DNA from: Bacteroidia bacterium
GTDB taxonomy: Bacteria; Bacteroidota; Bacteroidia; M30B66
Direction: 5' to 3'
DNA: 64,000 bases
Assembly: GCA_018401705.1 (NCBI GenBank)
Contig: JAGYKL010000011.1
Span: forward strand, 1 to 64,000
Positions 47,635 through 54,831 of the stretch are shown one piece after another. The notes below the pieces were generated by a model. It did no database searches and was not told where the DNA came from. It saw only the letters and a list, made by a program, of their open reading frames with translations. The position numbers and the translations under genes are program-made. Within the stretch, counting starts at the first letter, position 1. Each line of letters begins with the position of its first letter.

Positions 47635-49809
47635 ATGAGAAACTTACTACCCCTTCCACATAGATTTCTAAAGACATCAACGAAATCTTTTGTTGCCTTC
47701 GCACTATTAATTGTATCCGGTATTTCAACGAGTCTTTTTGCCCAAAACTGGGATGAAGTTGTGAAAGCAGTTGCTACGGATAGAGCCGCTAGTGATTGGT
47801 TTGGTTATTCCGTATCGATTTCGGGCAATTATGCGATTGTGGGCGCTAACCGAGAAGACCATAATGCAACTGGTGGTCAGTTTCTTGATAACGCTGGTGC
47901 TGCATATATTCTTAGAAACAATTCCGGTACCTGGACTGTGGTACAAAAGATTGTAGCATCAGATCGAGCTGCCGATGATGAGTTTGGAACTTCTGTGGCT
48001 ATATCAGGAGATTATGCTATTGTAGGTGCTCCAAGAAAAACCGCTACTGTCGGATTTGAATTAAATTCCGCTGCTGGAGCAGTATATATCTTTAAGAATA
48101 CTGATGGCACTTGGAGTCAGTTGCAAAAACTCATGGCCTCAGACCGAGAGTCTGGTGATGAATACGGCCATTCGGTAGCCATTTCGGAGAATTATGTAAT
48201 CGTTGGAGCACCTTATGAGGATGAGTATGTAAATGGACTTTCTCCTTCATCAAATAAGGGCTCAGCTTATATCTATACAAAAGGGGAAACCGTTTGGATG
48301 GATGAGCAAAAGATTGTGGGGAATTCTGTAGGTAATGGTGATAATTTTGGTTGGTCTGTTGGTATTTCTGAAGACTATGCGATTATTGGGACGCCCAGAG
48401 AAAGCCAAATTGCTTCCGGTGGAAGTATACTAGCCGAAGCTGGAACTGCTTATATCTTTAGAAAACTCTCCTCAGGAACCTGGACTCAAATGCAATCGAT
48501 AAATGCTTCTGACAAAGGGGCTGGTGATGAATTTGGCAATTCAGTTGCCATTTCGGGAGATTACGTAATTGTGGGTGCAATGTTGGAAGACCACAATGCA
48601 TCTGGAGGAGCAAACCTGAACTCGGCTGGTTCAGCATATATTTTTGAAAGAAATGGGGGGACTTGGTCACAAATGGATAAGATTGTTGCTTCTGACAGAG
48701 CAGCAGGTGATTTGTTTGGCGTTTCAGTGTCCATTTTTGGAGAGTATGCGATAGTAGGTGCCTACAACGAAGATGAAGATCCAGCAGGAGGAAATACCCT
48801 GAGTAATTCAGGCTCAGCTTATATTTTTAAAAATACCTCTGGTAATTGGGCGCAGGCAAACAAGATTGTGGCATCAGATAGAGGGGGCAGTGACTTGTTT
48901 GGCTATTCAGTTGCTATTTCTGGAGATTATACTATAGCAGGCGCGTATAATGAAGATGAAAATCAAGTAGGAGGGAATACCCTTAGCAATGCAGGCTCTT
49001 CCTATATATTTAAAAATTGTCTAGCCAGTAGAACTGATGTTCATGCTTCTTGCGGTTCATTCACTTGGATTGATGGCAACACATACACCGAAAACAACAA
49101 TACGGCAACATTCAATTTTACAGGCGGAGCTGCCAGTGGATGTGATTCATTGGTTACTTTGAATCTAACTATTAACAATCCTACCGCTGGAGTTGATACC
49201 AGAACAGCGTGTAATTCCTTCACATGGATTAATGGAAGCACTTATACAGCAAGCAACAACACGGCTACTTATAACATCATTGGTGGTGCTGCGAATGGAT
49301 GTGATTCTTTGGTTACGCTTAATTTAACAATTACCGGTGTTACCAACCTAAGCACAACAATTTCAGGTGAAACAATCACCGCAAATAATACATCTGCAAC
49401 TTATCGTTGGCTAGATTGCAATAATAATTATGCTGTGATTAATGGTCAAACTGGCGCTTCATTTAGTCCTACTGTGAACGGAAATTATGCTGTTGAATTA
49501 ACTCAAAATGGTTGTGTGGATACTTCTGCTTGCGTGGCTATAGTAACATTGGGAATTATTGAAAACAGCTTTGGTAATAAGCTAATTATTTACCCAAATC
49601 CTACAAACGGCAATTTCACCATAGATATGGGAAATACATTTAGAAATACAGAAATCCAGATTTCAGATATGCTCGGTAAGGTAATTGAATCTAAATCTGT
49701 GATTAGTACACAAACACTAGATCTTTTTATTCAAGAGCCTGCTGGTACCTACATTGTTACTGTTCGAGCAGATGACAAAAAGGCGGTAATTCGAATAGTG
49801 AAAAATTAA
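47635..49809 (+). CDS. Secreted FG-GAP (integrin-like) beta-propeller protein with T9SS type A domain
   Basis: 724 residues from the ATG at 47635 (a TTG at 47602 is the other option). Signal peptide ending SLFAQ, then seven repeats of about 62 residues with patterns such as ASDRAADDEFGTSVAISGDY and AIVGA, i.e. one seven-bladed FG-GAP propeller. Next come two copies of a cysteine-containing module (SCGSFTWIDGNTYTENNN, GCDSLVTLNLTI), then an Ig-like piece and a type A tail (LIIYPNPTNGNFTIDM, MLGKVIESK, AVIRIVKN). It is probably displayed at the cell surface. Its gene sits between two composite repeat arrays. Confidence 0.88.
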   Translation: MRNLLPLPHRFLKTSTKSFVAFALLIVSGISTSLFAQNWDEVVKAVATDRAASDWFGYSVSISGNYAIVGANREDHNATGGQFLDNAGAAYILRNNSGTWTVVQKIVASDRAADDEFGTSVAISGDYAIVGAPRKTATVGFELNSAAGAVYIFKNTDGTWSQLQKLMASDRESGDEYGHSVAISENYVIVGAPYEDEYVNGLSPSSNKGSAYIYTKGETVWMDEQKIVGNSVGNGDNFGWSVGISEDYAIIGTPRESQIASGGSILAEAGTAYIFRKLSSGTWTQMQSINASDKGAGDEFGNSVAISGDYVIVGAMLEDHNASGGANLNSAGSAYIFERNGGTWSQMDKIVASDRAAGDLFGVSVSIFGEYAIVGAYNEDEDPAGGNTLSNSGSAYIFKNTSGNWAQANKIVASDRGGSDLFGYSVAISGDYTIAGAYNEDENQVGGNTLSNAGSSYIFKNCLASRTDVHASCGSFTWIDGNTYTENNNTATFNFTGGAASGCDSLVTLNLTINNPTAGVDTRTACNSFTWINGSTYTASNNTATYNIIGGAANGCDSLVTLNLTITGVTNLSTTISGETITANNTSATYRWLDCNNNYAVINGQTGASFSPTVNGNYAVELTQNGCVDTSACVAIVTLGIIENSFGNKLIIYPNPTNGNFTIDMGNTFRNTEIQISDMLGKVIESKSVISTQTLDLFIQEPAGTYIVTVRADDKKAVIRIVKN

Positions 49810-49857
49810 ATCGATTTAAAACGCTTGAAAAGCGAAATTTAGAAAACATATTTTCTA

Positions 49858-50043
49858 TAATATAACGAGCAGCACATAACAGCGGCTTGCCAAAATTACC
49901 GGGCTTGTTGCCTGTTTAAACTTGCTTGCATAAATTTTATCTGCTTGCACCTTCACTTGCAAATCGAATGCATTGATATTCAATTGCATACGAAACAGAA
50001 AATATTAGCCTAGAAAGTTTTTTTGTGACGAAATATGGAGCAT
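49858..50043. other. CTTGC-rich 3' flank of the FG-GAP gene
   Basis: Non-coding stretch in which CTTGC or GCTTG recurs about seven times (AGCGGCTTGCC, GGGCTTGTTGCC, ACTTGCTTGC, CTGCTTGCAC, TCACTTGC) with an imperfect hairpin TGCATTGA/TCAATTGCA near 49970-49990. It resembles dispersed intergenic elements seen in Bacteroidota, but I cannot assign it to a known class. Confidence 0.35.
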
Positions 50044-50240
50044 TGCGTACAACGTATTGCGTATTACGTACATCGAATTACGTACATCGAATTACGTATT
50101 ACGTACATCGAATTACGTACATCGAATTACGAATTACGTACATCGAATTACGTTATAAGTCCTGATGAGCCCCCAAGAGTCCCCATGAGCTTGTCGAATG
50201 GGCTTGTCGAATAAGTCCTCATGAGCCTGTCGAATGAGGG
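50044..50240. repeat. Composite repeat array C: 7-mers, then 10-mers and 13-mers
   Basis: Sixteen heptamers (50044-50155), again each with CG at positions 3-4, mainly TACGTAC and ATCGAAT. They are followed by degraded 10-mers (ATGAGCCCCC, AGAGTCCCC, ATGAGC) and 13-mers (TTGTCGAATGGGC, TTGTCGAATAAGT, TGTCGAATGAGGG). Order and orientation are those of array B. The last unit overlaps the 3' end of the anti-sigma gene. Confidence 0.9.
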
Positions 50241-50458
50241 TTATTCAACATCTTCTTAAACTCAGGATCTAACTTTAAAGCAGGACCTTCTGATTTTAAT
50301 GCACGATTTATCATCTCGCTTTGGCGTGCAAAAGACTTACAGTATTTGCATAAAAACAGATGCACTTTCAACTTACGCGCTTCAGATGAGCTTAGTGGCT
50401 CTTCTTCCTTGCGAATGATTTGCTTTGTTGCTTCAGCGCATGAAATAAATATGCTCAT
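50219..50458 (-). CDS. Zinc-finger anti-sigma factor
   Basis: 79 residues, cytosolic, no membrane helix. It has the zf-HC2 type cysteine/histidine pattern (Cys in FISCAEATKQ; His and two Cys in KVHLFLCKYCKSF), as in ZAS-domain anti-sigma proteins. It starts 1 base after the ECF sigma gene stop. The C-terminal residues (NNPHSTGS) and the stop codon are encoded by the end of repeat array C, so the native C-terminus may have been replaced. Confidence 0.82.
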   Translation of the reverse strand: MSIFISCAEATKQIIRKEEEPLSSSEARKLKVHLFLCKYCKSFARQSEMINRALKSEGPALKLDPEFKKMLNNPHSTGS

Positions 50459-50459
50459 C

Positions 50460-51032
50460 TTATTCGTTTATCCAGTTTTTCTCTAAACATGACCTAAGTT
50501 GAACTCTGGCCCGGTGCAGTAAAACCCAGTAGTTCGACGAAGATATATTCATCTCCTTACAAATCTCATCAGCGTCTTTATCTTCGAGGTATTTATAAGC
50601 AAAAACCAATTGTTGCTGCTCTGTAAGCTTGTCGCGGCAAGCCGCTAAAACACTGTAAAATTCTTTTTGTTGCAAAGCATCAACTTCTTTGCTGTGCCAA
50701 TCTCCTGGTGATGCATCTTTCTTCCAGTGACCATTTTTTTCAAAGTGCTCTTCGTTGCCAGAAAGACTAATATGTTCCTGTTTCCGATACTTACTTCTAT
50801 AAAAATCAAGAATCTTATTCTTTATAATTGCGAAAAGCCAGGTTCTCTCCGAAGAGTCACCCCTAAATTCATCAATCCGCCGATAGGCTGCAAAAAAAGT
50901 ATCCTGAACTAAGTCTCTGGCTGTTTCTTCATCACTCACCTTCCATCTTGCAAAGCTGTATAACTCATCTGAGAAACGAGAAACCCAAGTGCTTGCATCC
51001 ACATTTCTGGATTCATTACTTTCTTGCATCAA
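50460..51032 (-). CDS. ECF sigma factor
   Basis: 190 residues. Region 2: RFSDELYSFARWKVSDEETARDLVQDTFFAAYRRIDEFRG and RTWLFAIIKNKILDFYRS; region 4: LTEQQQLVFAYKYLEDKDADEICKEM and SSSNYWVLLHRARVQLRSCL. It is paired with the zinc-finger anti-sigma factor and lies 11 bases downstream of a T9SS type B gene on the same strand, so the three may form one transcription unit. It probably responds to an envelope or redox signal. Confidence 0.93.
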   Translation of the reverse strand: MMQESNESRNVDASTWVSRFSDELYSFARWKVSDEETARDLVQDTFFAAYRRIDEFRGDSSERTWLFAIIKNKILDFYRSKYRKQEHISLSGNEEHFEKNGHWKKDASPGDWHSKEVDALQQKEFYSVLAACRDKLTEQQQLVFAYKYLEDKDADEICKEMNISSSNYWVLLHRARVQLRSCLEKNWINE

Positions 51033-51043
51033 TCTAAATCGTC

Positions 51044-52879
51044 TTATTCGTAACGCAAGTTAATGAAGGTCCTTTCTGTTATATCAAGGGTCTTACTCTC
51101 GAAAACTGCAAAATAGGTGTCAGCAGGTAATCTATTTCCGTTTAAGTCGCGACCATCCCAGGTGTTATCATAGTTGATTGCCTCAAAAACTAACCTTCTC
51201 GAAATATCCCAAACGCGAAATGTATTATTAAGAAGATTTCCGTTTAAACCACTTATCACATAAAAATCGTTATAGCCATCTCCGTTAGGTGTAAACGCAT
51301 TAGGCAATCCGAAGGGTTTTCCTTCTCCCGGAAATGGAGGTGTTACAATTGTATCCGGGCCAGCTAGTACTATTTCACCATTGGTTGAGCATCCTGCGAA
51401 GTCTGAAACAACCACAGAATAAGTGCCTGCAGCTAAGTCGATAATATCCTCTTGGGTGGCTCCATTAGACCATAAATAAGAATATGGCAATACACCTCCG
51501 CTTACCTCAAGGTCAATTTGTCCGTCTTGTGCACTGTATGAACTCGTGTTAAATCCATTTGAATAAATGAGTGCTTCAAGTGAAATAATTTCGGGGCTTT
51601 CACCAAACTGGAATTCTAAAGTATCAGAGTTGTTTCCACATCCTGCGGCATTAGCTACTTGCACATAGTACTGCCCGGGGCCAATAACCGTAGTACTTTG
51701 TGTATTCGCCAAAGTTGGTTGCCAAAAGTAGCTTCCTGCCTGGCTCGACGTTAATGTTACTTCCTGATTATCGCAAATAACACTCGTTCCTTCAGGCTCT
51801 ACTGTTATTGTCGGCTTCGCCGGGATTGGAATAACCGTTACCACTTGAGATACTTCGGCCACACAAAACTCATCAAATTCAACAGAGTATGTTATCTCAT
51901 GCGGCCCCAAGCCTGCATCAAGTGGTGTAAAATTGCCATTGCTAACCCCGGAACCCGAGTAAATTCCACCCGAAGGGTTACCAACTGTTAACTCCAACCT
52001 TGGGTCGTTTAAGCAAAAATTTGGCAGTGGATTCATGGTAATATTACCAGGTTCAATAACAGTTATGGTGTCAACAATAGTAAAGGCACAATTCTGATAA
52101 ACAATCGTGTATTCAATAGGGTGAATGCCCAAGCCCGAAAGATTTGGGAAAAAGACCGTGTCGGCAACTACTCCCTGTCCGCTAAATGTACCAGTTGTTG
52201 GGTTTACGTAATTTTTCAATTTAATCACATCGCTGGTATTACAAATAACAGGAGGGAGGTTACTTTCTAAAACCGATGGTGGCGCACCTACATTTGCTTG
52301 AATATTAAAAGGCCCCCTTAAACATCCTCCCGGATTGGTAAAGTATAACTCATAAAAAGTTTGCTCTGTTGGAAAGAGATTTAATAGAGGCGAATTACTC
52401 GTGTCTAAAAAAGTAGAAGATGTTGGATTGGCAAACAAATATGTGCCGGCGCTTATCACATCATAATACAATTTACCGGTATCTCCCGGACAAAGGCTAA
52501 AGTTCGTTATAGGAACATATGCGTCTGGTTGAGGATAAACATCAAATATTATTGTGTCAGTAAATGCACCAATGAAGTTGCCAAATTCATCTACATAAGT
52601 CCTATTCATATAGTATTCATAGCTTATGATACCCTCGGTAAGGTTTTCGGCAGATATCCCAACTTCATGTCCAATAAAATCCTGTAATGGAGGTACGTTC
52701 AATGGCTCCCAGCGATACTGAACACCTTCTTCAAAATAAGGACAAGCCCACGTGGTGTCAACTCCTCCGCAAATTCCAACATGTAAAACCGTATCTCTTA
52801 CCGGTGGTGGTGCTTGCGCATTAGAAAGAGAAAAACTCAATGCAAAAATAAGTAATAGTAATATGTGTCTTATTTTCAT
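51044..52879 (-). CDS. Large secreted protein with T9SS type B (gliding-motility) C-terminal domain
   Basis: 611 residues. Signal peptide (ILLLLIFALSFSLSNAQ), several PKD/Ig-like repeats of about 90 residues (ITVIEPGNITMNPLPNFCLND and similar), one SprB-like repeat (GQIDLEVSGGVLPYSYLWSNG with TYSVVVSDFAGC), and a C-terminal type B domain (LPNAFTPNGDGYNDFYVISG, FRVWDISRRLVFEA, WDGRDLNGNRLPADTYF). Type B proteins use the same secretion system but carry a different signal; many are adhesins of gliding bacteria. TACCTTTG (52916-52909, minus strand) is an exact -7 box about 30 bases upstream. Confidence 0.9.
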   Translation of the reverse strand: MKIRHILLLLIFALSFSLSNAQAPPPVRDTVLHVGICGGVDTTWACPYFEEGVQYRWEPLNVPPLQDFIGHEVGISAENLTEGIISYEYYMNRTYVDEFGNFIGAFTDTIIFDVYPQPDAYVPITNFSLCPGDTGKLYYDVISAGTYLFANPTSSTFLDTSNSPLLNLFPTEQTFYELYFTNPGGCLRGPFNIQANVGAPPSVLESNLPPVICNTSDVIKLKNYVNPTTGTFSGQGVVADTVFFPNLSGLGIHPIEYTIVYQNCAFTIVDTITVIEPGNITMNPLPNFCLNDPRLELTVGNPSGGIYSGSGVSNGNFTPLDAGLGPHEITYSVEFDEFCVAEVSQVVTVIPIPAKPTITVEPEGTSVICDNQEVTLTSSQAGSYFWQPTLANTQSTTVIGPGQYYVQVANAAGCGNNSDTLEFQFGESPEIISLEALIYSNGFNTSSYSAQDGQIDLEVSGGVLPYSYLWSNGATQEDIIDLAAGTYSVVVSDFAGCSTNGEIVLAGPDTIVTPPFPGEGKPFGLPNAFTPNGDGYNDFYVISGLNGNLLNNTFRVWDISRRLVFEAINYDNTWDGRDLNGNRLPADTYFAVFESKTLDITERTFINLRYE

Positions 52880-52908
52880 TTATATGTTGATGTATTTACT
52901 AAGGAAAT

Positions 52909-52916
52909 CAAAGGTA
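52909..52916 (-). promoter_or_regulatory. -7 promoter box of the type B protein operon
   Basis: TACCTTTG on the minus strand, exact TAnnTTTG match, about 30 bases before the start at 52879. A -33 element is not clear. Confidence 0.45.
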
Positions 52917-53163
52917 ATTAATTTTCAATGTTCTTATTACCTGTGTAATCTTACTCTGTAATATTTCGCAACAGCACATGTTTTTCTTACACAAGAATTT
53001 TGTAATCTCAAAAATTTAATAAAAAAAACTTAAAACGTATTAAGTTGATTATCAGAAGTGTGCTAATAATATCACAGATATTTAACATTTGGTTAGCATT
53101 TAGAAAGAAAACTTTATAATTTTATGTTTTGCAAGTAACAACTACAAAAACAATTATGCTCTA

Positions 53164-54018
53164 ATGTTTATTTCTGATAAACTAAATTTCTTACATAGGT
53201 CATCGAGCCTGAAAGTATTGATGCTGTTGATGTCATGTGCATTGTCAGCAACGCCGCTTTTTGCCCAAACCGGCAAGAAAAAAGCTAAGGAAAGTCAAAA
53301 AGAAGAGGTTAAGAAAAATGATGGTTCTGAGATAGACCTTTCTAAAGTTGAGTGGCCAGAGTATTATAATGAGTATGCTTCGGGAGGTGATTTTAGAAAT
53401 GGACGCGATTTTAACGTTGAAGAAAGATATTTCGCTCCTTATATAGTATCAGTGCCTGTTATTCTTACTCCTAAAAAAGATCAGGCTTTAGCACTTAAAA
53501 TGTGGAAAGAAACCATTAGAGTTTATTTCAAAGGAAACGACCCTGCTTTTTACAAAGCTTTAGAGCCAAGTAATACTATTGAGGCAAAAGCTGTGAACTA
53601 CGATAATTTAGAATTTCCTCAAATTAATTTTGGAGGAGACAAGCCTCAAACAAAAATTCCTTTCTGGGTTACTGATTATCTAAACGACGAAGAGCTTTTT
53701 AATCGCTTATTCGGTTTTCAAGTTTCACTTGGAAATATAGTTTATTGCTCAGAAGATATTATGTTTCCTTTAATGACTAACGCTAACATCGAAAATGAAG
53801 AAGCTCGCATGGAGGAAGCTAAAAAATATTACATGGCAATTTATGCCTGGGCTCAAGCTTACCCAAAACTATTTGATAAAATTGATGACCCCAATTTGAA
53901 ATTTGCTCTTGAAACACAAAATTTAGATTTGCTTTATCGCTTCGGTCAGCACCGTTTTGCACTAAGCAATGAGATGAGAGATAACTTACGTTTCGAAAAG
54001 AAAAATGTTCAACCTTGA
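53164..54018 (+). CDS. Secreted protein of unknown function, first of a pair before the giant adhesin
   Basis: 284 residues, not recognised. Signal peptide (LKVLMLLMSCALSATPLFAQ) followed by a lysine/glutamate-rich linker (about 35-60) and a soluble alpha/beta-looking domain (VEWPEYYNEYASGGDFRNG, YIVSVPVILTPKKDQ, GFQVSLGNIVYCSED, YYMAIYAWAQAYPKLF). No T9SS tail, so it is probably periplasmic. It ends just before the start of the next gene and 0.8 kb before the giant adhesin, all on the plus strand. A role in secretion or folding of that adhesin is possible but only inferred from position. Confidence 0.6.
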   Translation: MFISDKLNFLHRSSSLKVLMLLMSCALSATPLFAQTGKKKAKESQKEEVKKNDGSEIDLSKVEWPEYYNEYASGGDFRNGRDFNVEERYFAPYIVSVPVILTPKKDQALALKMWKETIRVYFKGNDPAFYKALEPSNTIEAKAVNYDNLEFPQINFGGDKPQTKIPFWVTDYLNDEELFNRLFGFQVSLGNIVYCSEDIMFPLMTNANIENEEARMEEAKKYYMAIYAWAQAYPKLFDKIDDPNLKFALETQNLDLLYRFGQHRFALSNEMRDNLRFEKKNVQP

Positions 54019-54019
54019 T

Positions 54020-54712
54020 ATGAAGAATTATAGAAACATATATATATGTATACAGAATGCGTTTTTATGCATTCTGATTCCTTCATTGTTCAACACAGTG
54101 TCTGCTCAAGTTACTGGAAAGAAATCTGAAGGTACTTTGCAACCTCAATTATTTGTTTCACCTGATCAGCCTTATCAGGAAGAAAAAGTGCAGGAAGATA
54201 CCAAATCTAATAAGGTGTTATTCGCCGCAAAAACTCTTGCCATTGTAGAGGAAAGTCTTAATTCTTCAAGACCATACTTTATGGGCTTAAAAGCTGAGCG
54301 ACTTCTCGATATTTCTATAAAAGGAATTTACCAGCCGGCTGCTAACCCAGAAAACACCATGTGTGATATGGTAGTTGCCGATGGCTTTGATAAAGCTTCT
54401 CTTCCTGATTTAAGTTCTGATTTCAGAAAAGAACTAGTAAAAGTCATGAAACCTGAAACCATCAATGAAATTCAATATTGCCTAAACTATCTTGGCATAT
54501 ATTCAACTGATGCTGATTTTTACATTTATTATGTAGCTCCTTATAAGAATGAACTTTTAGCTCTCCTCTCTTCAAAACTGCAGGGAAGAGAACTTGCCTG
54601 GATAATAGCCAACGACTTTCAACAATGTGTATGCAATCGAAAACCGATAATTCAATTAAGTAAAGAATTAGAACAAAAGATGCAGAGCAGGCAAGATAAA
54701 TTAAACAATTAA
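54020..54712 (+). CDS. Secreted protein of unknown function, second of the pair
   Basis: About 230 residues from the ATG at 54020 (54005 is an upstream option overlapping the previous gene by 14 bases). Signal peptide (AFLCILIPSLFNTVSAQ), a polar linker, then a helical domain with several cysteines (TMCDMVVADGFDKASLPD, IQYCLNYLGIYSTDADFYIYY, LAWIIANDFQQCVCNRKP). Family not recognised. No T9SS domain. Its stop is only about 14 bases before the first possible start of the giant adhesin. Confidence 0.6.
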   Translation: MKNYRNIYICIQNAFLCILIPSLFNTVSAQVTGKKSEGTLQPQLFVSPDQPYQEEKVQEDTKSNKVLFAAKTLAIVEESLNSSRPYFMGLKAERLLDISIKGIYQPAANPENTMCDMVVADGFDKASLPDLSSDFRKELVKVMKPETINEIQYCLNYLGIYSTDADFYIYYVAPYKNELLALLSSKLQGRELAWIIANDFQQCVCNRKPIIQLSKELEQKMQSRQDKLNN

Positions 54713-54831
54713 CAACCAAGGGGAACATGACAACACGACATTTAAGACGAAACAAGAGTCCCTCGTCGGGTACACTTGTCACAAATCAAAAAGTAAATTC
54801 AATTTTATCAACAACCAATAAACTAAATTCT

